Shown in pieces: positions 35,579 through 42,996 of a stretch of 64,000 nt of DNA. The stretch spans positions 310,001 to 374,000 of the forward strand of contig NZ_RKMB01000004.1 in NCBI RefSeq assembly GCF_003797765.1, in the 5' to 3' direction. Every line of letters starts with the position of its first letter. The first letter of the stretch is position 1. The position numbers were made by a program, and so were the translations under genes. The notes under the pieces are model-generated. The model did no database searches and was not told where the DNA came from. It worked only from the letters and a program-made list of their open reading frames with translations. This stretch comes from Ramlibacter sp. WS9. GTDB taxonomy: Bacteria > Pseudomonadota > Gammaproteobacteria > Burkholderiales > Burkholderiaceae_C.

Positions 35579-36223
35579 ATGGAAGCCACCCGCATCATTG
35601 CCGTGCGCCATGGCGAAACGGCCTGGAACGTCGACGCCCGCATCCAGGGGCAACTCGACATCGGCCTGAACGATACAGGGCGCTGGCAGGCGCGCCGCGT
35701 CGGCGAGGCGCTTGCGAGCGAGCCCATCACCGCCGTGTACTCGAGCGACCTCGGCCGCGCGCACGAAACCGCCCAGGCGGTGGCGGAAGTGGCCGGCATT
35801 CCGGTGGTCGCCGACGAGGGCCTGCGCGAACGCAGCTTCGGCATCTTCGAAGGCAAGACCTTCGACGAGATCCACGAAACCTGGCCCGACCACGCGCACA
35901 ACTGGCGCAAGCGCATCCCCGAGTGGCAGCCGCCCGAAGGCGGGGAATCGCTGCTGGAATTGCGCGAACGCGTCACGCGGACGATGCATGAACTGGCGGC
36001 CCGCCACCCCGGCGAACAGATCGTGGTGGTCGCCCATGGCGGCGTGCTGGACACGCTGTACCGCGTCGCGACCGGGCAGGAAGTCAATTCCCCCCGCACC
36101 TGGGAACTCCCCAACGGCGCCATCAACCGGCTGCTCTGGACACCCGAGGGCTTCACTCTGGTAGGCTGGTCAGATACTCAGCATCTGGACCATGAAGCCG
36201 CCGACGAAAACACCAGTTTCTAG
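35579..36223 (+). CDS. histidine phosphatase family protein
   Basis: A 214-residue phosphoglycerate-mutase-like phosphatase. RHGETAWN near residue 10 with the nucleophilic histidine, SSDLGRAHETA near 57, LRERSFGIFEG near 81-91, and AHGGVLD with the second histidine near 155. GpmB/CobC-like proteins of this size dephosphorylate small metabolites; substrate not determinable. Its last 32 bases overlap the start of the next gene. Confidence 0.87.
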   Translation: MEATRIIAVRHGETAWNVDARIQGQLDIGLNDTGRWQARRVGEALASEPITAVYSSDLGRAHETAQAVAEVAGIPVVADEGLRERSFGIFEGKTFDEIHETWPDHAHNWRKRIPEWQPPEGGESLLELRERVTRTMHELAARHPGEQIVVVAHGGVLDTLYRVATGQEVNSPRTWELPNGAINRLLWTPEGFTLVGWSDTQHLDHEAADENTSF

Positions 36224-37469
36224 CCTGCCCTCCACGCTGGGGGCCAAAGCCGCCGCATTGCCACCCGAAGTGGCGCTCGCCCCCGCAAGCAGCCCGGTGG
36301 CGCGCTACCTTGCCTCCCTGGTGGGCCAGAGCGTCAACGCCATCGACACGCCCTCCCTGGTCGTCGACCTGGACGCGATGCGGCGCAACCTCATGCGCAT
36401 GGGCGATTTCGCGCGCAAGCACAACGTCCGCTGGCGGCCCCACGCCAAGATGCACAAGAGCGTGTGGATTGCCGACATGGAGATCCGCGCGGGCGCAGTG
36501 GGCGTTTGCGTTCAGAAGACCGCGGAGGCCGAAGCGATGGCGGCCGGCGGCATCAGGAACATCTACATCAGCAACGAAGTGGTCGCCGGCACCAAGCTGG
36601 TCCGCGTCGCCATGCTCGCGCACCAGCTCGCGGCCGAAGGCGGCCAGCTCGCGATCGCGGTGGACAGCGTGGAAGGCATCAACCGCCTGGCGGTCACGAT
36701 GGCCGACGTCCGCGCGCAGTTCGCCACGCGCGCGGTGGTCGACGTGTTCGTCGAAATCGACGTCGGACAAGGCCGCTGCGGCGTGCCGCCCGGGCAGCAG
36801 GCCGTGGTCCTGGCGCAAGAGATCCGCAAGCACGCGCCGCTGCGCTTCGCCGGCCTGCAGGCCTACCACGGCAAAGCGCAGCACGTGCGCAGCGCACAGC
36901 AGCGCCGCGACATGATCGCCATCGTCGCCGACGACGTGAAGTACACGCGCAAGCTGATCGAGGCCGAAGGCATCGCGCCGGGCCTGGTCACCGGCGCGGG
37001 TACCGGCACCATGGTATGCGAGGCGGCGAGCGGCATCTTCGACGAGCTGCAGGCCGGCTCGTTCCTCTTCATGGACGCGGACTACGCGCAGAACGAGCGC
37101 GACCCGGCCCAGCCGGTCTTCGACCACGCCCTCTTCGTGAAGACGCAGGTGATCAGCTCGCGCGAAGACCACGCCGTATGCGACGCCGGCCACAAGAGCC
37201 ACGCGGTCGACTCCGGCCTGCCCACGGTCCACGTTTTCGACAAGGACAGCGAGCTGGTCTACGCCAACGGCGGCGACGAGCACGGCATCCTCCGCCCCGC
37301 GGGCGGCGGTACCCGGGTTCCGACCATCGGGAAGATGCTGTGGCTGATTCCGGGCCATTGCGATCCCACCGTCAACCTGCACGACTACATGATCGGCGTC
37401 AGCGGCGGCCTGCGCAACGGCGTGGTGGAACGGATCATCAGGGTTGACGCCAGAGGCGCGCTGACCTGA
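36192..37469 (+). CDS. DSD1-family PLP enzyme (D-threonine aldolase/D-serine dehydratase-like)
   Basis: A 425-residue fold-type III PLP enzyme. PLP-binding lysine in RPHAKMHKS near residue 80; C-terminal metal-site motif PGHCDPTVNLHD near 392-403, as in D-serine dehydratases and D-threonine aldolases. It acts on D-beta-hydroxy amino acids such as D-serine, D-threonine or hydroxyaspartate. The ATG at 36192 overlaps the phosphatase gene by 32 nt. The first 40 or so residues are low-complexity, so a later start is possible. Confidence 0.8.
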   Translation: MKPPTKTPVSSLPSTLGAKAAALPPEVALAPASSPVARYLASLVGQSVNAIDTPSLVVDLDAMRRNLMRMGDFARKHNVRWRPHAKMHKSVWIADMEIRAGAVGVCVQKTAEAEAMAAGGIRNIYISNEVVAGTKLVRVAMLAHQLAAEGGQLAIAVDSVEGINRLAVTMADVRAQFATRAVVDVFVEIDVGQGRCGVPPGQQAVVLAQEIRKHAPLRFAGLQAYHGKAQHVRSAQQRRDMIAIVADDVKYTRKLIEAEGIAPGLVTGAGTGTMVCEAASGIFDELQAGSFLFMDADYAQNERDPAQPVFDHALFVKTQVISSREDHAVCDAGHKSHAVDSGLPTVHVFDKDSELVYANGGDEHGILRPAGGGTRVPTIGKMLWLIPGHCDPTVNLHDYMIGVSGGLRNGVVERIIRVDARGALT

Positions 37470-37487
37470 TCGCGGGACAATCGGGGG

Positions 37488-39266
37488 ATGTCCCCGTCCC
37501 AGATCATCGTCCTCGCGACGCCGGTTTTCTTTTTTCTCATCGCGATCGAGTTCGCCTGGGGCTGGGCGCGCAAGCGCAACACGTACCGCCTGAACGATGC
37601 CGTCAACAGCATCAGCCTGGGCATGCTCAGCGAGATCACGAAGGTGTTCACGCGCCTGCTGCGCGTGGGCATTTACGGAGCCGTCTACACGACGGTGTCG
37701 TTGGTGCCCGTCGAGCAGGCGAAGGAATTCTGGATGACGTGGTACGGCTGGCTGCTCGCGCTGCTGTTCTACGACTTCTGCTACTACTGGCTGCACCGCG
37801 CCGGCCATGAGTGCGCGCTGTTCTGGGCGGCGCACGTCGTGCACCACCAGAGCCAGGACTACAACCTCTCCACAGCGTTGCGCCAGACCAGCTCGGGCGC
37901 GCTTTTCGGCTGGGTGTTCTACCTGCCCATGGCTCTTGCCGGTGTGCCGCCCCTGGTGTTTGGTGTGGTGGCTTTGATCGACCTGCTCTACCAATTCTGG
38001 GTGCACACCGAGCATGTGCCCAAACTGGGATGGTTCGACCGCTGGTTCTGTTCGCCGTCGAACCACCGGGTCCATCATGCGGTGAACGACGAGTACCTGG
38101 ACCGTAACTATGGCGGCGTGCTGGTCGTCTGGGACCGAATGTTCGGCAGCTTCAAGGAAGAAGACCTGAAGTGCGTCTATGGCACGCGCAGCCCCTTGAA
38201 CAGCTGGGACCCACTGTGGTCCAACTCCGAGGTCTATTGGTCTTTGGCACAGGATTCCTGGCATGCGCGCAACTGGCTCGACAAGGTGCGCGTGTGGTTC
38301 AAGCCGCCGGGCTGGCGCCCCGCCGACGTCGCGGCGCGCTTTCCGAAGCCGCCGTTCGATATGTCAAAAGTCGAGCGCTTTCACCCGCCGCTCACGCGCG
38401 GAGTGGCGTGGTTCGGCGGCATCCAGTTCGTGCTGCTGCTGCAATGCGTGGCACTGTTCCTTTGGCAAGCGGACACGATGCCGCTGTCGCAGTCGGGCGT
38501 TTGGCTGGCCGCGCTGGCGGCGGGCTTGTGGGCCGTGGGCGCGGTGCTGCAGGGTCGGCTCACGGTCATGGAAGTGCTGCTGGTGGAAGCGGCTGCGCTG
38601 GCCACGGCAACGGGCGCGGAAGGCATGGTGGAGTTGCACCGCGTGTTCAAGCCGCTGGCCATGCTTCTTGCCATCGTGTATGTCGCGGAGCGGCTGCAGC
38701 TGCGCACTGCGCCGAATCGCTTCGGCGTTCTGCTGGTGGCCGGCCTCGCGTTCTCGCTGGCAGGCGACTGCTTCCTCATGTTCCCGGGCTTCTTCATTCC
38801 CGGCCTGGTGTCGTTTCTCATCGCGCACCTGTTCTACATCGCGCTTTTCAAGCAGGGCATGGGTTGGTTCCCGAGCAGGCGGGCGCTGGTCATCACGCTG
38901 GGCTTCGGCGCAGCGATGTATGCGTTCCTGTTCAACGGCTTGAATCCCGTGCTGAAGGTCGCCGTGGCCGCTTACGTCGTCGTGATCGCATTGATGGCCG
39001 CTCAAGCCATCGGGCGTGCGACGGTGCAGCGCGATCGCGCTTCGATCTGCGTCGCATTTGGCGCCGGCTTCTTCATGCTGAGCGACTCGCTGCTGGCGAC
39101 CAACAGGTTCGCTTTCCCGTTGCCGATGGCGCAGTTCTGGGTGTTGGCGACGTACTACGTCGCGCAGATACTGATTGCGTGCAACGCCGTGCCTGTCGTT
39201 GCGGGCCTGGCGCGCAATCCATCGCACGTTGCGCCGTCGGATGTATTACCATACATTCACCGGTAA
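37488..39266 (+). CDS. fusion: AGMO-like fatty-acid hydroxylase plus YhhN/TMEM86 lysoplasmalogenase domain
   Basis: A 592-residue membrane protein with two domains. Residues about 1-290 are a sterol-desaturase/fatty-acid-hydroxylase domain with di-iron histidine motifs HRAGH, HVVHH, HTEH and HRVHH; the layout resembles alkylglycerol monooxygenase (AGMO/TMEM195). Residues about 370-580 are a YhhN/TMEM86-type domain: AFSLAGDCFLMFP, GLVSFLIAHLFYIALF, MLSDSLLA and YYVAQILIA. Known family activities are ether-bond oxidation of alkylglycerols and vinyl-ether hydrolysis of lysoplasmalogens. A single ether-lipid-degrading protein is therefore suggested, though neither activity is shown here. Confidence 0.85.
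   Translation: MSPSQIIVLATPVFFFLIAIEFAWGWARKRNTYRLNDAVNSISLGMLSEITKVFTRLLRVGIYGAVYTTVSLVPVEQAKEFWMTWYGWLLALLFYDFCYYWLHRAGHECALFWAAHVVHHQSQDYNLSTALRQTSSGALFGWVFYLPMALAGVPPLVFGVVALIDLLYQFWVHTEHVPKLGWFDRWFCSPSNHRVHHAVNDEYLDRNYGGVLVVWDRMFGSFKEEDLKCVYGTRSPLNSWDPLWSNSEVYWSLAQDSWHARNWLDKVRVWFKPPGWRPADVAARFPKPPFDMSKVERFHPPLTRGVAWFGGIQFVLLLQCVALFLWQADTMPLSQSGVWLAALAAGLWAVGAVLQGRLTVMEVLLVEAAALATATGAEGMVELHRVFKPLAMLLAIVYVAERLQLRTAPNRFGVLLVAGLAFSLAGDCFLMFPGFFIPGLVSFLIAHLFYIALFKQGMGWFPSRRALVITLGFGAAMYAFLFNGLNPVLKVAVAAYVVVIALMAAQAIGRATVQRDRASICVAFGAGFFMLSDSLLATNRFAFPLPMAQFWVLATYYVAQILIACNAVPVVAGLARNPSHVAPSDVLPYIHR
39242..39266 (+). promoter_or_regulatory. putative VapBC autoregulatory operator
   Basis: TGTAT-TACC-ATACA (39242-39255) overlaps a second inverted repeat, TTACC (39246-39250) with GGTAA (39262-39266). 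Both sit in the last codons of the upstream fusion gene, 18-42 bp before the antitoxin start. TA antitoxins of the AbrB fold bind such repeats to repress their own operon. A TGGAGG ribosome-binding site follows. Confidence 0.4.
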
Positions 39267-39283
39267 CACTTCTGGAGGCGCGT

Positions 39284-39532
39284 ATGCCCACCGCATTGAC
39301 CAGCAAGGGTCAGGTCACGATTCCCAAACACATCCGCGATGCCCTGCACCTTGTGCCGGGTACGCCCGTCGAGTTTTCGGTCGCCTCCAGCGGCGAAGTG
39401 GTGTTGCACGCGGCCGCCGCGCCCAAGGGCAAGCGCCGCGCGGGCACGGACCGCTTCGACGCCGTGCGGGGCCGAGCCGACGTCAAATGGCGCACCACTG
39501 ACCTGATGAAGCTTTTGCGCGCGGAAGATTGA
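39284..39532 (+). CDS. AbrB/MazE-fold antitoxin (VapB-type)
   Basis: An 82-residue protein. The N-terminal SpoVT/AbrB-type swapped-hairpin domain (TSKGQVTIPKHIRDAL, residues 5-20) binds DNA. A basic middle and the C-terminal DVKWRTTDLMKLLRAED tail, typical toxin-neutralising helices, follow. ATG at 39284. Its stop overlaps the toxin start (TGATG), a classic toxin-antitoxin arrangement. Confidence 0.88.
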   Translation: MPTALTSKGQVTIPKHIRDALHLVPGTPVEFSVASSGEVVLHAAAAPKGKRRAGTDRFDAVRGRADVKWRTTDLMKLLRAED

Positions 39533-39930
39533 TGTTGCTGGTCGACACCAACGTCCTGGTCGATGTGCTGCAGGACGAGCCGCAGTGGGCTGAGTGGTCG
39601 ATTGGCCAGTTGCGGGCCCAGGCGAAAGTCCATGAGTTGGCCATCAACCCGATCATCTATGCCGAGATGTCCTTGTCGTTCTCGACCATCGAAGGGCTTG
39701 ACGCCGTGGTGACCCAAATGGAGTTGACGGTGCGGGAGATCCCGAAACCGGCCTTGTTCCTGGCCGCCAAAGCCTTCGCTCAATATCGCAGGCGCGGGGG
39801 CAACAAGACACAGGTGTTGCCGGATTTCTTCATTGGGGCGCATGCGGCCGTTCAAGGATGGCCGTTGCTGACGCGTGACGCCAGTCGCTTCAGAACCTAC
39901 TTTCCGAGCTTGGAGGTACTGGCGCCCTGA
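39532..39930 (+). CDS. PIN-domain toxin (VapC-type)
   Basis: A 132-residue PIN-domain ribonuclease. Acidic catalytic residues in LVDTNVLVD (residues 3-11), YAEMS near 45, LPDFFIGAHA near 103 and TRDASRF near 120. VapC toxins cleave tRNA or rRNA when the antitoxin is degraded. Pairs with the AbrB-type antitoxin immediately upstream. Confidence 0.88.
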   Translation: MLLVDTNVLVDVLQDEPQWAEWSIGQLRAQAKVHELAINPIIYAEMSLSFSTIEGLDAVVTQMELTVREIPKPALFLAAKAFAQYRRRGGNKTQVLPDFFIGAHAAVQGWPLLTRDASRFRTYFPSLEVLAP

Positions 39931-39949
39931 GAGGGGCTGTAGCAGCGAC

Positions 39950-41008
39950 TCACTCGGTGAACAGCTCGCCCGCACTCTTTGGCGGTGCCACACCCAGGTG
40001 ACGGAACGCCGCCAGCGTGGCGATCCGGCCGCGCGGCGTGCGCTGCAGGTAGCCTTGCTGGATGAGGTACGGCTCGATCACGTCTTCGATGGTGTCTCGC
40101 TCTTCGCCGATGCTCGCAGCGATGTTGTCGAGGCCCACCGGCCCGCCGTCGAAGCGGTGGATCACGCATTCCAGCAGCTTGCGGTCCATGATGTCGAAGC
40201 CCTGCGGGTCGACGTCGAGCATCTTCAGCGCCCTCTGCGCGATGTCCTGCGTGATCTTGCCCGTGCCCTTCACGTCCGCGTAGTCGCGCACCCGGCGCAA
40301 CAGGCGGTTGGCGATGCGCGGCGTGCCGCGTGAGCGCTTTGCGATCTCGACACCGCCCTGCTCGTCCATCGGCGCCTTGAGCAGGCCCGCGCTGCGCGTG
40401 ACGATGCGCGCCAGTTCTTCCGCCGTGTAGAACTCCAGCCGCGCCACGATGCCGAAGCGGTCGCGCAGCGGATTGGTGAGCATGCCGGCGCGCGTCGTGG
40501 CACCGACCAGCGTGAACGGCTGCAAGTCCAGCTTGATCGAACGCGCCGCCGGGCCTTCGCCGATCATGATGTCGATCTGGTAGTCCTCCAGCGCGGGGTA
40601 GAGAATTTCCTCGACCACCGGCGACAGGCGATGGATCTCGTCGATGAAGAGCACGTCGTTCTTCTCGAGATTGGTCAGTAGCGCGGCCAAGTCCTTGGGC
40701 TTCTCGAGCACGGGGCCGGACGTCTGGCGCAGATTCACCCCCAGCTCGTGCGCAATGATGTGCGACAGCGTCGTCTTGCCCAGTCCAGGCGGGCCGAACA
40801 GCAGCACGTGGTCCATCGCCTCGCCGCGCATGCGGGCCGCGCCGATGAAGATTTCCAGCTGTTCGCGCGTCTTGGCCTGGCCGACATATTCGTCGAGCAG
40901 CTTGGGCCGCAACGCGCGCTCGATCGCTTCTTCGTTCGGCGACGCGGGCGCCGCCGACACCACACGCTCCGGTGGCGGCATGTCGAAGTCGTCGGTCTTG
41001 ATGCTCAT
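39950..41008 (-). CDS. ruvB: Holliday junction branch migration ATPase RuvB
   Basis: A 352-residue AAA+ motor that drives RuvA-bound Holliday junctions. Walker [10 protein letters not shown] near residue 64, Walker [10 protein letters not shown] near 112-120, sensor and arginine-finger region [18 protein letters not shown], and a C-terminal winged helix ending [16 protein letters not shown] at 41008. In most relatives ruvB directly follows ruvA; here 727 bp of repeated DNA separates them. Confidence 0.96.
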   Translation of the reverse strand: MSIKTDDFDMPPPERVVSAAPASPNEEAIERALRPKLLDEYVGQAKTREQLEIFIGAARMRGEAMDHVLLFGPPGLGKTTLSHIIAHELGVNLRQTSGPVLEKPKDLAALLTNLEKNDVLFIDEIHRLSPVVEEILYPALEDYQIDIMIGEGPAARSIKLDLQPFTLVGATTRAGMLTNPLRDRFGIVARLEFYTAEELARIVTRSAGLLKAPMDEQGGVEIAKRSRGTPRIANRLLRRVRDYADVKGTGKITQDIAQRALKMLDVDPQGFDIMDRKLLECVIHRFDGGPVGLDNIAASIGEERDTIEDVIEPYLIQQGYLQRTPRGRIATLAAFRHLGVAPPKSAGELFTE

Positions 41009-41042
41009 TTGTGGTTGTGCAGCTGCACTCTTTGACCTCGCG

Positions 41043-41297
41043 GCAACGCCGTGCACGGCCGGGCCGCGGCGCGATGGCTACGGCGTCCGGCATCGCTTGC
41101 GTTCGCAAGCTCCTGCCGGATACCCCGCGGTGAACGGTCTTGCGGCCCGCGCGGCATAACTCCCTGCGCTTCGCTCCGGTCAAACAGATGCCGCGAGCAT
41201 GAGACGGTCGCGTCGCAAGCGACGCTGGGCCGCAAGACCGTCCACCGCGGGCGCCTGGGCTTTATTCGCGCCGCGGCCCAGCCATGCACGGCGTTGC
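41043..41297 (+). repeat. structured 255-bp element, copy L (plus orientation)
   Basis: Bounded by a 32-bp terminal inverted repeat (41043-41074 with 41266-41297, 30 of 32 paired). Inside are a hairpin TCCGGCA/TGCCGGA (41086-41092 with 41114-41120) holding an inner GCTTGC/GCAAGC stem, a 24-bp stem 41125-41148 with 41227-41250 (23 paired), and a terminal hairpin GCGTCGC/GCGACGC (41210-41225). Unpaired stretches such as ACTCCCTGCGC and GCCTGGGCTTTATTCGCGCC are shared with copy R. It has no convincing reading frame and no transposase. It could be a structured RNA gene or a MITE-like element. Confidence 0.75.
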
Positions 41298-41391
41298 AGC
41301 GAGATGGTGGCGTGCCAGCGGTGGCGCGCCGATGTTGCAGCAGAAAGGTGAAGCGGTGGCCAACGACCGGTGGCGCGCCAACAAAGTCTCT

Positions 41392-41648
41392 GCAAAGCTG
41401 TGCGTGGGCGGGCTGCGGCGCGAATAAAGCCCAGGCGCTTGCGGCGGGTGACACCGCGACCCAGCACGGCTTCAGCCGTGCGACCGTTTCATGCTCGCGA
41501 AAATTGTCTGACCGGAGCGTAGCGCAGGGAGTTTTTTCGCGCGGGTCGCGGGGTCTCCCGGCGCAAGGGATTCGGCAGGAGCTTGCGATAGCAAGTGATG
41601 CCGAACGCCGTAGCCATCGCGCCGCAGCCCGCCCACGCACAGCTTTGC
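41392..41648 (-). repeat. structured 257-bp element, copy R (minus orientation)
   Basis: Inverted partner of copy L across a 94-bp centre. Its terminal inverted repeat is exact over 32 bp (41392-41423 with 41617-41648). Internal stems occupy the same positions as in copy L but with different bases: TTCGGCA/TGCCGAA (41571-41577 with 41599-41605), a 25-bp stem 41543-41567 with 41438-41462 (22 paired), and hairpin GCACGGCT/AGCCGTGC (41464-41481). Conserved loops and covarying stems suggest that structure is maintained. The 94-bp centre (41298-41391) contains GCGCGCC-type direct repeats and nothing recognisable as a gene. Confidence 0.75.
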
Positions 41649-41684
41649 CGCGCGGCCTACGAATACAAAGACAAGGAGTCATGG

Positions 41685-41705
41685 ATTGCGGATCAAGTCC
41701 GCAAT
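41685..41705. repeat. REP-like hairpin
   Basis: ATTGCGGA-TCAAG-TCCGCAAT, an 8-bp stem with a 5-nt loop, of the widespread proteobacterial form CATTGCGGNTTGANCCGCAAT. It lies just downstream of ruvA, between ruvA and structured copy R, and may act as a message-stabilising hairpin or weak terminator. Confidence 0.6.
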
Positions 41706-41735
41706 GACAGCCAGAAAGCAATTCGGCAACGAAGC

Positions 41736-42311
41736 TCATTTATTGAGCGCCTTCAACGCCAGCTTGATGCCTTCGGACACGCCCACGTCTTTCGGCAAAG
41801 CCTTCAACGAAGCCGCAGCCTCCTTGTCGCTGTAACCCAGCGCCACCAGGGCCTGCAGGATGTCGACCTGCGCATCGCTGCCCGCACTCATAGCCCCGCC
41901 ACTCAAATCAGCGCCGAACTTGCCCTTCAGTTCAAGCAGCAAGCGCTCGGCTGTCTTCTTGCCGATGCCCGGCACCTTGACCAGACGTCCGGCGTCCTGC
42001 GCCGTGACGGCCTGTGCGATGTCTGCCACGCTCATGCCGCTCAGCACCGACAGCGCCGTACGCGGCCCCACGCCGGAGATCTTGATCAACTGCCTGAACG
42101 CTTCGCGCTCGCCGGCGGATGCGAACCCGTACAGAAGCTGCGCGTCTTCACGCACGACCAGGTGCGTGAGCAGCACGACCTTCTCGCCCAGCCCCGGCAG
42201 GTTGTAGAACGTGCTCATGGGCACGTCGACTTCGTAGCCGACGCCGTTGCAGTCCACCAGCACCTGCGGAGGATTCTTGTCGGCCAAGAGGCCCTGGAGA
42301 CGTCCGATCAT
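41736..42311 (-). CDS. ruvA: Holliday junction branch migration protein RuvA
   Basis: A 191-residue protein that binds Holliday junctions as a tetramer and recruits RuvB. N-terminal OB-fold ([20 protein letters not shown]), two helix-hairpin-helix motifs ([37 protein letters not shown]), and a C-terminal RuvB-binding domain ([17 protein letters not shown]). ATG at 42311, only 19 bp after the response-regulator stop. The ruvB gene lies beyond the structured elements. Confidence 0.96.
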   Translation of the reverse strand: MIGRLQGLLADKNPPQVLVDCNGVGYEVDVPMSTFYNLPGLGEKVVLLTHLVVREDAQLLYGFASAGEREAFRQLIKISGVGPRTALSVLSGMSVADIAQAVTAQDAGRLVKVPGIGKKTAERLLLELKGKFGADLSGGAMSAGSDAQVDILQALVALGYSDKEAAASLKALPKDVGVSEGIKLALKALNK

Positions 42312-42330
42312 GAGGCGACCACAAAAGCTT

Positions 42331-42996
42331 TCACGGATTGACCAGCCCGCGGCGCGCGGCTTCCAACGCAGCCTCGGCGCGCGAGGACACATTGAGTTTG
42401 CGATACACCTGCTTGATGTAGTCAGCGACGGTATGGCGCGAAAGGCCGAACTGCTGGGCGATCTCGGGTAGCGTGTAGCCCTTGGCCACGCGCTGGAGAA
42501 CTTCTGTCTCGCGCGCGGTGAGGCTCACTTCCTCTTCGAGCTGCCGCACCGCGGCCTGCCGCCGTCCGCCCGCGCCGGCGAAGTGCGCCAGCACGCGCCG
42601 CGCGATCGGCGGCGACAACGGCGGCTCGCCCAGCGTCATGCGCAGCAGCTGGGCCACCAGCGCATCTTGTGGCTGCTCCTTGAGCAGGTAGCCGAAGGCG
42701 CCGGCCTGCAGCGCGGGGAACAGGTGCTCGTCGTCGTCATAGATGGTGACCACCACCGGCAGCGCCTTGGGCTGCTGGAAACGCAACGCACCCACCACGT
42801 CCAGGCCGGTGCCATCGGGCAAGCCCAGGTCGATGAGCGCGAGATCGAAAGTGTCGTGCAGCAGGCAACGCAGCGCTTCGTCGCGGCGGCCGACGCTGGT
42901 GACCCGCACCTGGGGAAACGCCGCCCGGGCGACGTCGCCCAGCCAGGCCCGGATTTCCGGCAGGTCTTCGACGATCAGCGCGTGGTCCATGGTCAC
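42331..42996 (-). CDS. NarL/LuxR-type response regulator
   Basis: A 221-residue two-component regulator. The receiver domain has phospho-acceptor Asp in [10 protein letters not shown] near residue 56 and a conserved Lys near 106 (GYLLKE). The LuxR-type HTH is at the C-terminus ([20 protein letters not shown], then [19 protein letters not shown]). A GTG at 42996 overlaps the kinase stop as GTGA; an ATG at 42990 is an alternative. Partner of the upstream sensor kinase; target genes unknown. Confidence 0.9.
   Translation of the reverse strand: MTMDHALIVEDLPEIRAWLGDVARAAFPQVRVTSVGRRDEALRCLLHDTFDLALIDLGLPDGTGLDVVGALRFQQPKALPVVVTIYDDDEHLFPALQAGAFGYLLKEQPQDALVAQLLRMTLGEPPLSPPIARRVLAHFAGAGGRRQAAVRQLEEEVSLTARETEVLQRVAKGYTLPEIAQQFGLSRHTVADYIKQVYRKLNVSSRAEAALEAARRGLVNP

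Noticed and set aside
41005-41739. Long open frames on both strands across the ruvA-ruvB gap (218 and 244 codons)
   Set aside because: Both strands read as similar Arg/Ala-rich peptides because the DNA is an inverted repeat; there is no ribosome-binding site, no family resemblance and codon use unlike neighbours.
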